Below, one piece after another: positions 43,883 to 53,722 of a stretch of DNA of 64,000 bases; within the stretch, counting starts at the first letter, position 1; each line of letters starts with the position of its first letter. Source of the DNA: an uncultured Campylobacter sp. (GTDB taxonomy: Bacteria; Campylobacterota; Campylobacteria; Campylobacterales; Campylobacteraceae); the NCBI GenBank assembly GCA_934718785.1, contig CAKVAF010000001.1, forward strand, positions 146,808-210,807, given 5' to 3'. The notes beneath the pieces were generated by a model. The model ran no database searches, was not told the origin of the DNA, and saw only the letters and a program-made list of their open reading frames with translations. The position numbers and the translations under genes were made by a program.

Positions 43883-44899
43883 ATGCTTAGTTTTATCGGT
43901 TTTTTGCTTCAGTTTCTTGTTATAGGTGGGGTTGTAGTGAAAATTCTAGATCGTATATTTGGTGAGGATGAACCAAAAAATAATAACTCTCAAAAAGCTG
44001 ACACCCTAAACGAAGCAATCCAAAAAGAGTTGATCGAAATCTCTAAAGACCCCAATTTCAACCAAGAGGACTGGGAGAAACTCCTAGCCAGAATGCAAGG
44101 CACGTCAGGCTTAGTAGCAAAGAAATATGAAATAAATAACAATAAAAACAAAGACAAACCAGCACAATCAACTCCTAAGCAAACTCAAAGCATAGAAAAC
44201 TCTAAATCTAATAATACCCAAAACACACAATCCAAAGATATTTCAAATATAGACCTAGCTTTTGTAAGCATCTCAAGACCAGCGCCCAAAAAAAACTCAA
44301 AGTGTAAACAGCGTGCAAGAGTTCATCACCCAAAGAGGCATTAAAAAACTTTTGCATTTTACTTCGGGTAAAAATATAGACTCTGTTAAAAAATATGGAA
44401 TTTTATCGCGCGAAGAGCTTGAGCGAAGGGGCTGGCGTTATAGTCTTAACGATAATAAAAGATTTGATTTCAAGCTTGATTATATCTCGCTTTCTATCAG
44501 TCGTATTAATGATTTTGTGTGTCAAAGCTTTATGGACCAAGGTTCTTTAATCAATCTTTATGTGATAGAAATTGACCCTAGTGTGCTTTGGAAAGAAAAT
44601 TTAAACAAAATTTATTGTGAGACCAATGCAGCGACGAAAAATGCTAGAAAAGGCTCGAGTTTAGAAGATTTAAGGCAATGTTTAATGATTTTATTTCTTA
44701 TTCTACAAGCACAGGCGAAAGAAATGTGCGAAGAATAAAACAAAAATTCAATGAAACGACTGACCCACAAGCTAAAATTTTATTTGAAAAAAGAATTGAT
44801 CCAAAATATTTTTTAAAGATTTATCCTTTAGATATAAGAACAAGATATAAACCACAAGATTATGCAAATGATGATTTAAAAGAACTACCTTTTTGGTAA
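43883..44899 (+). pseudogene. darT1: Membrane-anchored DarT1-like DNA ADP-ribosyltransferase, frameshifted
   Basis: Part 1 (43883-44344) has an N-terminal membrane helix (MLSFIGFLLQFLVIGGVVV), then a helical and N/K/T/S/Q-rich linker. Part 2 (frame of 44313-44738) carries the DarT fold: LLHFTSGKNIDSVKKYGILS, YISLSISRIND, EIDPSVLWKENL, CETNAA. Part 3 (44678-44899) has the DarT end: TSTGERNVRRIKQKF, TDPQAKILFEKRID. Removing one A from the A8 run at 44288-44295 joins parts 1 and 2; adding one base near 44668-44677 joins 2 and 3. DarT enzymes ADP-ribosylate bases in single-stranded DNA; NAD-site and DNA-binding features look retained apart from the shifts. The tethered toxin is unusual. Confidence 0.8.
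44288..44295 (+). repeat. A8 tract that separates anchor and toxin domains
   Basis: Eight A residues between codons for PAP and the DarT domain. With eight, the anchor frame continues to a stop at 44344; with seven, the anchor and DarT domain are in one frame. Homopolymer length changes are a usual means of phase variation in Campylobacter, although G/C runs are more common than A. Confidence 0.7.
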
Positions 44900-44917
44900 A
44901 TTTTAGATAAAATTTCA

Positions 44918-44923
44918 TATTAT
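44918..44923 (+). promoter_or_regulatory. Possible separate -10 box for the antitoxin
   Basis: TATTAT just upstream of AAGGA and the NADAR ATG at 44936, leaving a very short leader. It would let antitoxin be made when the toxin is off. Confidence 0.3.
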
Positions 44924-44935
44924 AAGGATTTTTAA

Positions 44936-45718
44936 ATGGCTGAGAGATTGTGCTTTTTAGTGAGTGATTTTGAAAAAACGGGGCGCTTTTATGATGAGGT
45001 GCGCGTGGAATTTGAGTATTTTAATGGCTTTGCGCTCGTTCAAAAGCAAAAAAGTATCAAGTCATTTCACAAGGCTATTGAATCTCAATTTAAAAACTTT
45101 AAAGTGCTTGAAATTTCGACCAAATCGCCTGAAATTTTAGGCAAACATTGTAGTGCTTTTAATCTCAAGCTTGAGTGTGAGAAACTTGGCGAGCGAGCGC
45201 TTGAATGCGTGTTTCAATCCAGCAAGGTTTTTGAGTATAAGGGCGAAGAAAAGAGATTTAAAGAAATTCTTTATGAAGATAATGCAAGAGAGGGCAAAAG
45301 GTGCATTAAGGAGTTTTTAGAACAACACAAAGGCGCAAGGCTCACGCATTTTGAATTTGAAGGGCAAAAATATCCGCTAGAGCCTGCAAGTGCTTTTTAT
45401 GACTTCATTTATATTCAGGCTTTAAAGCAGCTCAAAGATAAAGATGAGTTGCTAAAATATGATATTTTCACTGACATTGAGTTTAACGATAAAAAGCAAA
45501 TCAATTGCCAGGCTAGAAGCTGTGCGATTTATGTAGGTTTAAAAAGGGCAAAAAAGCTTGATGAATATCTAAAATCCTTTAATAAATTTAAAGAAATTTA
45601 TCAAAATCTTTCTAAAAATGAGAATAAAACTTCCACGAAAAAGGGTAAAAAAACAAAAGCGCGTAAAGAAAGTAAAGAACAACCCTCACTTTTTGGCGAA
45701 GATGAATTAAACACTTGA
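44936..45718 (+). CDS. DarT1-associated NADAR-type antitoxin
   Basis: A 260-residue protein. The pattern RVEFEYFNGFALVQKQKSIK, KVLEISTKSPEILG, SAFNLKL, VFQSSKVFEYKG, YPLEPASAFYDFIYIQAL and YDIFTDIEFNDKKQINCQA matches the family found beside DarT1 toxins and related to NADAR (YbiA-like) glycosidases. NADAR antitoxins remove ADP-ribose from guanine in DNA. A basic C-terminal tail (about 225-250) follows. AAGGA is 7 nt before the ATG. Frame is intact, in contrast to the toxin. Family recalled, not searched. Confidence 0.8.
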   Translation: MAERLCFLVSDFEKTGRFYDEVRVEFEYFNGFALVQKQKSIKSFHKAIESQFKNFKVLEISTKSPEILGKHCSAFNLKLECEKLGERALECVFQSSKVFEYKGEEKRFKEILYEDNAREGKRCIKEFLEQHKGARLTHFEFEGQKYPLEPASAFYDFIYIQALKQLKDKDELLKYDIFTDIEFNDKKQINCQARSCAIYVGLKRAKKLDEYLKSFNKFKEIYQNLSKNENKTSTKKGKKTKARKESKEQPSLFGEDELNT

Positions 45719-45772
45719 TGATTGTTGTAAGGCATAGAAAATTAAAAATTTATTTTAAACAAGGCAAATTAA

Positions 45773-47602
45773 TTATCCATTCTCATTAAGCGCATCAAGC
45801 CTTGCTTTTGCCGCTTCTAAAATCAATTCATCTTGGCTAAAATCAAAAAATTTAAACTCATTGCCGTGTTGTAAAAGCCCGTCAAGCAAATCCCCACTTT
45901 GGCGGTTTTTTAAATCAAGCTCGGCTATTTTAAAGCCGTCTAAACTTTGACAAAACTCAAGCAAGCGTGCAGGAATTTCTTTAAGCTTAGTATAAAGATA
46001 ACAATAACTTTTAAGTCCCACGCGCCCTACGCGTCCACGCAGTTGATGAAGCGTGGCAAGTCCTAGCTTTTCAGCGCCTACTATGATGATGGTGCTAAGA
46101 CGTGGCAGGGAAATGCCTACTTCAATCACTGTTGTAGCGAGCAAAATTTGTCCTTTTTCTTTAAATTCTTTTAAAATTTCATCTTTGTTTTTATCCTTGC
46201 CGTGAGTGATGAAAACATTTTGATAATACTTTTGCCAATAAGCTTTTGCCATTTCTATACTTTGATAGGGCGAGTTTTCGCTCTCATTGACAAGGGGATA
46301 AATAATGGCAATTTGATTATTTTTAGCTAACTCGCTATCAATTTTTGCCTTTAAAAGATTAAAGTCCTTATCCTGCACGCAAAGACTTTGAATGTCCTTT
46401 TTAAAGGGCATTTGCTTGATGAAAGAAAAGCTTACAAGCTCGCTTTGTATCATACTAAGTGTACGTGGAATGGGCGTGGCTGAAAACTGCACGAAATGAG
46501 GATTAAGCTCATCTTTGCTTGAAAGCTCGCTGATTTTTTGCCTTTGATTTGAGCCAAAGCGGTGTTGCTCATCTATCATCACTAAAACAGCTTCAAAGCC
46601 TTTTTGATGAATTAAAGCGTGCGTGCCTATGATTAAATTTGCATTTTTTAGCTCTTCTTCTAAATTTTTATCCTTTTTACCACCCTTTACAAAGCAAAGT
46701 CTCATAAAGCTTGGCAGTAGTTTTTTAGCCTCATCAAAAAGCTGACTGGCTAGAATGCTAGTGGGTGCCATTAAAAGTGCTTGTTTAGGATACACGCTTA
46801 AAGCGGCAGCTAAAAGCACAAGAGTTTTACCACAGCCCACATCGCCCATTATCACGCGCCTTTTTGCCTCACTTTTAACTAAATCGCTTCTTATATCAGC
46901 GATTGCATTAAGCTGGTCCTTTGTAGGACTAAAAGGCAGGCTTTTAAGCCAGTCCTTAATGTCAAAAAGCTCTATATAAAGGGCTTTTAAAATGATTTTT
47001 TTAGCCCTTAATCTTTTTAAAAAATTATAAATTTCAATAAATTTTAAATCCTTAATATAAGCTCTCATATTTTGCATCATTTCATAACTTTTAGCATTAT
47101 TTGCATGAAAAGCTAAAAGCAAATGGCAAAGTCTTTCATCAAGTCCTGTGGCAAGTAAATTTGAAAAATCTATATAATTTTGAATGAGTGCTTCTATGCT
47201 CTCATCTTTTATGCCTGAAATTTGATATTTTGGGATGAAAATACCCGCTTTTTTGATGATTTTTGGATTATTGAGCTGAAAAACTCCGTTATATAGGCTT
47301 AATTTTGCTGTGATTAAAAGTCTTGAGCCTATTTTAAAAACTGAGTAGTGCCATTTGCTAGGATTAAAAAAAACAAAGCTTAAATGTGTATTAAGACTTT
47401 CACAAAAGCAAGTGCCAAAGAGCTTGCCGTTTCTAGAGTTTAGAGCTTGAATGATAATTTCGCCTGTAAAAGGTTCATTTTCTTTAAGCTCGCTTGAAAA
47501 GCTTAAATTTTCAAGCTTTTTAGGCAAAATGAGGGCTAAATCAAGAACGGATTTAATTCTAAGCTTTTTAAAAAGGATTAAATCTTTAGCAGCGATTTTC
47601 AT
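45773..47602 (-). CDS. recG: ATP-dependent DNA helicase RecG
   Basis: A 609-residue fork-remodelling helicase. Wedge/OB domain in the first 200 residues, motif [21 protein letters not shown] (DExH box), [11 protein letters not shown], and the C-terminal [33 protein letters not shown] region (quoted in part: [13 protein letters not shown]). Shorter than E. coli RecG (693 aa), as usual in epsilonproteobacteria. It is leftward with the M16-like gene and dnaJ. Confidence 0.95.
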   Translation of the reverse strand: [609 protein letters not shown]

Positions 47603-47639
47603 TGAAATTTATCATTTATAAATGTATCACTCATTATTT

Positions 47640-48860
47640 TTAAGCTTTATTCCTCACGCTTGCAAAGCTTAAATTTTCAAGCTCTGCGTGAGTTTTAAGA
47701 TAATGATTTAGCTCGTTTAAACTCACTTTTTCAATAGCTTTTAATTCTTTTTTAAAATAATTTTCGCCAAGTTCATTATAGAACTCGCTTAAGGCTATAT
47801 TTAAACGCTTTTCAAGGCTTTCATAGCGAAGCACAGAGCTTCCTATAAGAAATTTTTTCGCCGCCTCAAGCTCGCTTTCATTTACACCCTTTTTTACAAA
47901 GTCCTTAAATAAAGTTTTTACAATACTTTTTGCTTCTTGAGCATTTTCATTTTGCGTTTGCAAATAGCCAAAAGTGCGCACAAAAGTGCGGTTTATATCT
48001 AAAACTGCATAAGCTGAGTAAGCAAGTCCTCTTTTGACGCGAATTTCTTCCATTAAACGCGAGCCAAAGCCACCCGCACCGAGTATGAAAAGAGCGAGCT
48101 TTGCAAGGTGTAAATTCTTATCTTTAAAGCTTGTATTAAACTCACTTGCAAAATAAATATAAGCTTGCTCGCTTTGCTTTTTGATTAAAATTTCATCTTT
48201 GCTTGCATTCATTTTAAAATACTTCTCAGGCTCGCTTTGTCCTTTATCTAAAAAGCTTAAATGCTTTATTATAAGGCTTTCAAGCTCTTTTTGAGTGATA
48301 TCACCGCCTGCAACAATGCAAAGATTATTGAGATTTAAATGCTTTTTAAAAAAGCTTTCAAGCTCTTTTAAACTCATTTTTTCAATGCTTTTTTCATCAC
48401 CTTCATTTGAGCTTTGAAAGGGCTTTTCTTTAAAACAAAGTTGATTTAAAAGCCTTTTGGCTAAAAAGTCAAAATCACTATTTTTACTCGCTAGCTCGCC
48501 AAGAGTAGTATTTTTAAGCCTTGCGAGCACTTTTTCATCAAAACGTGGCTTAGAAATAAAGTTTTCAAGCTCTTTTAAGGCAAATTTTATATGTTCTTTT
48601 AGGCAGCTAAGATTAAGCTCAAAGCATTCAAAGCCACTATTTGCGCTCAAAGTTATAGCCTTTGTTTCAATGCGCTTAAAAAAGCTCTCATTACTGCCTT
48701 CATTTAAAATTCTTGCAAGCATACTAGAAAGCCCTGATAAGCCATTTTCATAAGCCTTGCCACTTTTTTGAAACACAAGGCGAAAATAAAACACAGGCAA
48801 GGTGCTATCTTGTTCAAAAATCACTGGAATTTTAATATTTTTCAAACTCACATAAAACAT
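47640..48860 (-). CDS. M16-family peptidase-like protein lacking the zinc motif
   Basis: A 406-residue protein with the M16 (pitrilysin/MPP) double fold: GGFGSRLMEEIRVKRGLAYSAYA and the first-half homologue GLSGLSSMLARILNEGS. Active M16 proteases have HxxEH at that place; here it is absent, so this is a non-catalytic member or partner subunit. C. jejuni carries a comparable 'zinc protease' gene. No signal peptide is seen. dnaJ ends 2 bases before its start. Confidence 0.88.
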   Translation of the reverse strand: MFYVSLKNIKIPVIFEQDSTLPVFYFRLVFQKSGKAYENGLSGLSSMLARILNEGSNESFFKRIETKAITLSANSGFECFELNLSCLKEHIKFALKELENFISKPRFDEKVLARLKNTTLGELASKNSDFDFLAKRLLNQLCFKEKPFQSSNEGDEKSIEKMSLKELESFFKKHLNLNNLCIVAGGDITQKELESLIIKHLSFLDKGQSEPEKYFKMNASKDEILIKKQSEQAYIYFASEFNTSFKDKNLHLAKLALFILGAGGFGSRLMEEIRVKRGLAYSAYAVLDINRTFVRTFGYLQTQNENAQEAKSIVKTLFKDFVKKGVNESELEAAKKFLIGSSVLRYESLEKRLNIALSEFYNELGENYFKKELKAIEKVSLNELNHYLKTHAELENLSFASVRNKA

Positions 48861-48862
48861 TT

Positions 48863-49984
48863 TTAGCCTTTAAACCAAGATGAAATTTTATCAAAAAAGC
48901 TCTTTTCTTGCTCTTTATGAACGCCGTTTTCATCGACTCCAAAGCTTTTGTCTAGGCTTTTTAAAAGCTCTTTTTGCTCATCATTTAGCTCTTTTGGAAA
49001 ATCAACGACGATTTGAACGACTTGTGCGCCTAGTCTGTTTGAGCGCACATCCTTAATGCCCTCATTTTCAAGCACAAAAGCATCCCCACTTTTAACCCCA
49101 CAAGGAAGCTCTAAAAAGCTATGACCCCTAATAGTAGGCACTTTAATGCGCCCGCCAAGGGCTGCTTTTGTGAAAAACAGCGGAAGCTCTAAGTAAATAT
49201 CGCTGCCATCTCGCACGAAAATTTCATCCTCAGCGACAAAAATTTGCACGATTAAATCGCCCCTACTGCCATTACTTAGCACATTTCCAAAGCCTCTTTG
49301 TCTAAGGCTCATTCCCTCTTCAACGCCCTCTGGTGCTTCTAATTTCACTTTTTCTTCAAGCTCTTCATAGCCAAGCCCGTTACAAGCTTCGCATTTATTT
49401 TTAGGCACGCGTCCCAAACCTTTACAATCAGGACAAGTTTGAATAAAGCTTAAAAAGCCTCCTGTGCTTATATGTCCGCTTCCTTTACAGCGCAAGCATA
49501 CATTAAACTCGCCATCTTTTGCCCCACTGCCCTTACAAGCCTTGCACGAGCTTTTGTATTTGATTAAAAGCTCTTTTTCACAGCCAAAGGCAGCTTCTTT
49601 AAAGCTTAAGTTTAATCTTACAGCTAAATTGGGCTTAAATTTATCATTTTGAGCCTGCTCTTTTTTAGCACTTTTAAAGCTTGTGCCAAAGAAATCATCA
49701 AAAATATCCTTAATATCATCAAAATTAAAGCCCCCGCCAAAACCACCACCAAAGCTTTGTCCTTTTAGCCCATCTTTTCCATATCTATCATAAATGGCTC
49801 TGCTTTCATCATTGCTTAGCACTTCATAAGCTTCGTTAATGAGTTTAAATTTCGCTTCAGCTTCGCTGTCGCCTTGATTTCTGTCAGGATGATATTTTAA
49901 AGCAAGTTTTCTATAAGCTTTTTTGATCGTTTCTTTATCGGCATTTGAAGAGATTTTTAAGAGTTCATAATAGCTAATTTCCAC
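48863..49984 (-). CDS. dnaJ: Chaperone DnaJ
   Basis: A 373-residue full-length type I Hsp40. J domain with HPD (about 33-35), G/F stretch, four CxxCxGxG zinc repeats (about 145-215; one reads CRLKCKGSG-like CLRCKGSG) and C-terminal substrate domains. It stimulates DnaK ATPase. It is divergent from racR, the arrangement known in C. jejuni. Confidence 0.97.
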   Translation of the reverse strand: MEISYYELLKISSNADKETIKKAYRKLALKYHPDRNQGDSEAEAKFKLINEAYEVLSNDESRAIYDRYGKDGLKGQSFGGGFGGGFNFDDIKDIFDDFFGTSFKSAKKEQAQNDKFKPNLAVRLNLSFKEAAFGCEKELLIKYKSSCKACKGSGAKDGEFNVCLRCKGSGHISTGGFLSFIQTCPDCKGLGRVPKNKCEACNGLGYEELEEKVKLEAPEGVEEGMSLRQRGFGNVLSNGSRGDLIVQIFVAEDEIFVRDGSDIYLELPLFFTKAALGGRIKVPTIRGHSFLELPCGVKSGDAFVLENEGIKDVRSNRLGAQVVQIVVDFPKELNDEQKELLKSLDKSFGVDENGVHKEQEKSFFDKISSWFKG

Positions 49985-50089
49985 ATATTATCCTTAAATT
50001 TTTTAAAATACTTCGCATATTTTACCAAATTTTTAAAAACTAAAGTTATAATTTTAAAAAATGCAAATAAATTTTAAAAGGAGATGTGG

Positions 50090-50761
50090 ATGATTAATGT
50101 GCTGATGATCGAAGACGATCCTGATTTTGCCACGCTTTTAACGGAGTATCTGGCGCAATTTAACATTAAAGTTACAAATTATGAAGACCCTTCAAATGCT
50201 CTAAATTTAGCGATGAAAGATTATGATTGTTTGATTTTAGATTTAACATTGCCGGGCATTGACGGGCTTGAAGTGTGTAAAGAAATCCGCCAAAAAAGTG
50301 AAATTCCCATCATCATCTCTTCAGCCAGAGGCGACTTAAGCGATAAAGTCGTAGGACTTCAAATTGGCGCAGATGATTATTTGCCAAAGCCTTACGATCC
50401 TAAAGAAATGTATGCAAGGATAATGAGTTTAATTCGCCGCTCTAAAAAGAATATCGAGCAAGAAAATATCAACACCAACTCAGCCTTTAAAGTCGATGAA
50501 AGAAAACACGAGATCAGCTATAAAGGCGAAGTGCTTTCTTTAACGCCGGCTGAGTATGAAATTTTAGACTACCTCATCCGCCAACACAGCTTTTCAGTCT
50601 CTAGAGAACAGCTCGTGCAACATTGCAAAAGCTTAAAAGATAAAGATTCAAAAAGCCTTGATGTCATCATTGGACGCTTGCGTTTAAAGATCAATGATAA
50701 CTCCAAAAGCCCAAAACACATATTCTCAGTGCGAGGCATAGGCTATAAACTCATAGGCTAA
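50090..50761 (+). CDS. racR: RacR response regulator
   Basis: A 223-residue OmpR-family regulator. Receiver domain with D at LILDLTLPGIDG and K in DDYLPKPYDP; winged-helix DNA-binding domain (about 125-222, LTPAEYEILDYLIRQ, SVRGIGYKLIG). The ATG at 50090 has AAGGAG 6 nt upstream; the ATG at 50084 abuts that site. TATAAT at 50047-50052. RacRS in C. jejuni responds to low oxygen/nitrate and affects growth at 42 C. RacS follows one base later. Confidence 0.95.
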   Translation: MINVLMIEDDPDFATLLTEYLAQFNIKVTNYEDPSNALNLAMKDYDCLILDLTLPGIDGLEVCKEIRQKSEIPIIISSARGDLSDKVVGLQIGADDYLPKPYDPKEMYARIMSLIRRSKKNIEQENINTNSAFKVDERKHEISYKGEVLSLTPAEYEILDYLIRQHSFSVSREQLVQHCKSLKDKDSKSLDVIIGRLRLKINDNSKSPKHIFSVRGIGYKLIG

Positions 50762-50762
50762 G

Positions 50763-52004
50763 ATGAAGTATTATTCGATACGCACGAAGGTGAGCATTTT
50801 ATTTTTTGTCGTCTTCGTGCTGGTGTGCATACTCTTTTTTATCTCTATCAACCTAGAAGCAGAAAATAAATTTAAAAACCAAATTTTACAGCAAGAAAAT
50901 ACTATGCGAACGCTCATTAATGAGTATGAGAAAGAAGAAAATAAAAGCAATTTTTTAGATTATTTAATAGGCAATCATTTTCACATCATCAAAAACAACG
51001 ACACGCTTAGAAATTTGCGTCAAAATGGAGATGAAATTTTTAAGCTCTCCACTGCTTTTGGTAATCTTTCTTTAGTGTTTTATCAAGATAAGCTTTATTT
51101 AGCACTTAAAAATGAAAACTACGACCTTTATTTACAAGGCGAGCAAGAAAGCAATACCTTTGACTTCATTATTTTTGGCTTTTTTACTTCGCTGTGTCTT
51201 TCTTTAGCACTTTATTTTTCAATCATCAATTCTTTAATCCCTTTAAAAAGAATGCACGAGCAACTTTCTTCAACGCTTGAGGGCAAAGCCTTTAGCGCAG
51301 ATGTTTATAAGGATGATGAAGTGGGTAAAATCGCTACACAATTTGAAAAAATTCTAAGCAAAAATCGCCAGCTCATCGAGTCGCGCCAGCTTTTTTTGCG
51401 CACGATTATGCACGAGCTTAAAACACCTATTGGCAAGGGTCGCTTGGTGGCTGAGATGATCAAAGAAGAAAAACAAAAAGAGCGCTTGATAGAAATTTTT
51501 AAAAGGCTCGATAATCTCATCAACGAAAGTGCGCGCATTGAAAGCTTGTATTCAAGAAATTATGAGATTTGCATTGAAGAGGTTAAATTTGAAGTGATTT
51601 TAAAGCAAGTTAAAGATCTTTTAATGCTGGATAATTTTAATGAAAAAGTCAGGCTCATCATCAAAGAAGAAGCAAGCTTTAAAGTCGATGTGGAGATGTT
51701 TTCAGTTATGCTTAAAAACTTGATCGATAACGCGCTTAAATATTCACCCAATCATCACTGCGAGCTTGAAGTAAGCCGTAATTTAATCATCATCAGCAAT
51801 GAAGGTGTTAAGCTTAGAGCGGGCATTAAAGAGTATATGAAAGCCTTTTGGCGCGATAAAAACACGCAAGTTTCAGGGATGGGGCTGGGGCTTTATATTG
51901 TCGAGCGCATTTGCTTGATGCATCATTTCAATCTTGATTACAGCTATGAAAACAAAAGGCATATTTTTAAAATTTATCAGGCAAAAGATGAGCGAGAAAT
52001 TTAA
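50763..52004 (+). CDS. racS: RacS sensor histidine kinase
   Basis: A 413-residue inner-membrane kinase. TM1 (about 10-30), periplasmic sensor, TM2 (about 137-157), HAMP-like segment, phosphoacceptor in [13 protein letters not shown] box [11 protein letters not shown] and G box [12 protein letters not shown]. It phosphorylates RacR. Its end overlaps recR by 17 bases. Confidence 0.95.
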   Translation: MKYYSIRTKVSILFFVVFVLVCILFFISINLEAENKFKNQILQQENTMRTLINEYEKEENKSNFLDYLIGNHFHIIKNNDTLRNLRQNGDEIFKLSTAFGNLSLVFYQDKLYLALKNENYDLYLQGEQESNTFDFIIFGFFTSLCLSLALYFSIINSLIPLKRMHEQLSSTLEGKAFSADVYKDDEVGKIATQFEKILSKNRQLIESRQLFLRTIMHELKTPIGKGRLVAEMIKEEKQKERLIEIFKRLDNLINESARIESLYSRNYEICIEEVKFEVILKQVKDLLMLDNFNEKVRLIIKEEASFKVDVEMFSVMLKNLIDNALKYSPNHHCELEVSRNLIIISNEGVKLRAGIKEYMKAFWRDKNTQVSGMGLGLYIVERICLMHHFNLDYSYENKRHIFKIYQAKDEREI

Positions 52005-52548
52005 CGAACTTGTAGAAAGCTTAAGCGCCTTGCCAAGCATTGGCAAAAAGACGGCTTTAAGGCTAGCTTACACACTTTGCAAGGATAAAATCATCGCAAT
52101 GAGACTAAACGCAAGCATAGAAAATGCCCTGCGCTTCATTAAGCCTTGTGCGTGCTGCTTGAATTTAAGCGAGCATGAGCTTTGCGAAATTTGTAGCGAT
52201 GAAACGCGAGATAGAAATTTACTTTGTATTGTTGAAAGCGCTAAAGATATCCTCATCCTTGAAGAAAGCGGGGGGTTTAATGGGCTTTATTTTGTGCTTG
52301 AAGATCTCGAACAAGACTTTGAAAAACTAGTCAAAATGATAAAAAAATTTCAGTGTAAAGAAGTGATTTTTGCTCTTACTCACAGCCTAAACTCAGAAGC
52401 TCTAATCTTTTATGTAGAAGAAAAATTAAAAGATTTTCATTTAAAATTTTCAAAAATCGCACAAGGAATTCCAAGTGGCGTGAGCCTTGAAAATGTGGAT
52501 TTAATTTCACTTCACAAAGCTATGGCTTACCGCGTTAGGCTCGAATGA
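51988..52548 (+). CDS. recR: Recombination mediator RecR
   Basis: A 186-residue protein: N-terminal HhH ([14 protein letters not shown]), Cys4 zinc finger ([16 protein letters not shown]), Toprim domain ([16 protein letters not shown]) and Walker-like end. It works with RecO or alone to load RecA. Start chosen at ATG 51988; the longer open frame begins inside racS. Confidence 0.95.
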   Translation: MSEKFNELVESLSALPSIGKKTALRLAYTLCKDKIIAMRLNASIENALRFIKPCACCLNLSEHELCEICSDETRDRNLLCIVESAKDILILEESGGFNGLYFVLEDLEQDFEKLVKMIKKFQCKEVIFALTHSLNSEALIFYVEEKLKDFHLKFSKIAQGIPSGVSLENVDLISLHKAMAYRVRLE

Positions 52549-52549
52549 C

Positions 52550-53659
52550 TTAGCGCTTTTTGCGCACGACATTGTCGATATTAAAATACCTAAAAGTGAT
52601 TAAATGCTGTAAAATTCCAAAAAATACCATAAAGGTTACAAAGGAGCTGCCGCCGTGGCTAAAAAAGGGCAAGGGTATGCCAACAACTGGCGCAAAGCCT
52701 ATGGTCATAGAGATATTTACCGCTGTGTAAATAAAGATAAAAAGGGCGATGCAATTTGTTACCACTCTGGCAAAATAATCCGTTCTTAATTTTTGATTTA
52801 AGCTTAAAAGATGAAAGATTAAAAGCATATAAAAAACAAGTACAAATAAAGCGCCCATAAAGCCAAAACGCTCAACTAAATAAGCAAAAATAAAATCACT
52901 TGTTGATATAGGCAAAAACTTAAAATGCGTTTGCGTAGCTTCCTCGCTTTCTTTTCCATAAAGTCCGCCATTTCCTATGGCAACAATGCTTTGTCTTACT
53001 TGATAGCTTGGCTTTTCGGCTAAAAAATCGTGAATGCGCTGCTTTTGATAAGGCTTTAAAAAATGCGTGTAAATCACAGGGGAGCTAAGCCCTATAATTA
53101 AGGCGATAGAAAGCCAAATTTTAAAACTTACCCCTATGATAAAAAGCGTGCCAAAGCCTACGATTAAAAGCACGGTTGCTGTGCCTAAATCAGGCTCGCC
53201 AGCGATTAAAAAAAAGGGCAAGAGTATGTAAAAACTAAGCTTACAAAAGCTTTTTAGTTTATAGCCATTTTTTGGCGGGGGATTTCTATAAATGAGATAA
53301 GCTAGCATTAAGATAAAGGAGGGCTTAAAGATTTCTGAGGGCTGTATGGTAAAATGCGTGAATGGAATTTCAAGCCATCTTCTAGCCCCAAGTTTTTCAA
53401 CCCCAAAAATATCCACACTCAAAAGCAAAGCAATATTTATCCAATAAAAAAGCGGTATAAGCCAGGATAATTTTCTAATAGGAAAAATAAGAAAAAACAA
53501 AAAAACTAAAAATCCTATGAGAGTATAAGCAAGCTGCTTTTGCGCTAAAAAGCTGCTTGCTTCATAAACTAAAATAAAGCTTATGATGATAATGGGTAGG
53601 ATTAAAAGAGCCTGCACGAAGTCAAAATGTGAAAAAATGCGCCTATCAAAGAAAAACAA
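52550..53659 (-). CDS. rodA: SEDS peptidoglycan polymerase RodA
   Basis: A 369-residue membrane protein with about ten helices and SEDS motifs (FTHFTIQPSEIFKPSFILML region, GEPDLGTATVLL, VGIPLPFFSHGGSSFVT). It polymerises glycan for helical/rod growth with a partner PBP2. Also called mrdB in Campylobacter. It is convergent with recR (1-base gap) and divergent from the pseudouridine synthase. Confidence 0.95.
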   Translation of the reverse strand: MFFFDRRIFSHFDFVQALLILPIIIISFILVYEASSFLAQKQLAYTLIGFLVFLFFLIFPIRKLSWLIPLFYWINIALLLSVDIFGVEKLGARRWLEIPFTHFTIQPSEIFKPSFILMLAYLIYRNPPPKNGYKLKSFCKLSFYILLPFFLIAGEPDLGTATVLLIVGFGTLFIIGVSFKIWLSIALIIGLSSPVIYTHFLKPYQKQRIHDFLAEKPSYQVRQSIVAIGNGGLYGKESEEATQTHFKFLPISTSDFIFAYLVERFGFMGALFVLVFYMLLIFHLLSLNQKLRTDYFARVVTNCIALFIFIYTAVNISMTIGFAPVVGIPLPFFSHGGSSFVTFMVFFGILQHLITFRYFNIDNVVRKKR

Positions 53660-53722
53660 CTCAAACCTTTAAGCTAAATTTAGCTAAAATTATAGCTTAA
53701 AACTTTAAGAAAGTGTAGCTGT

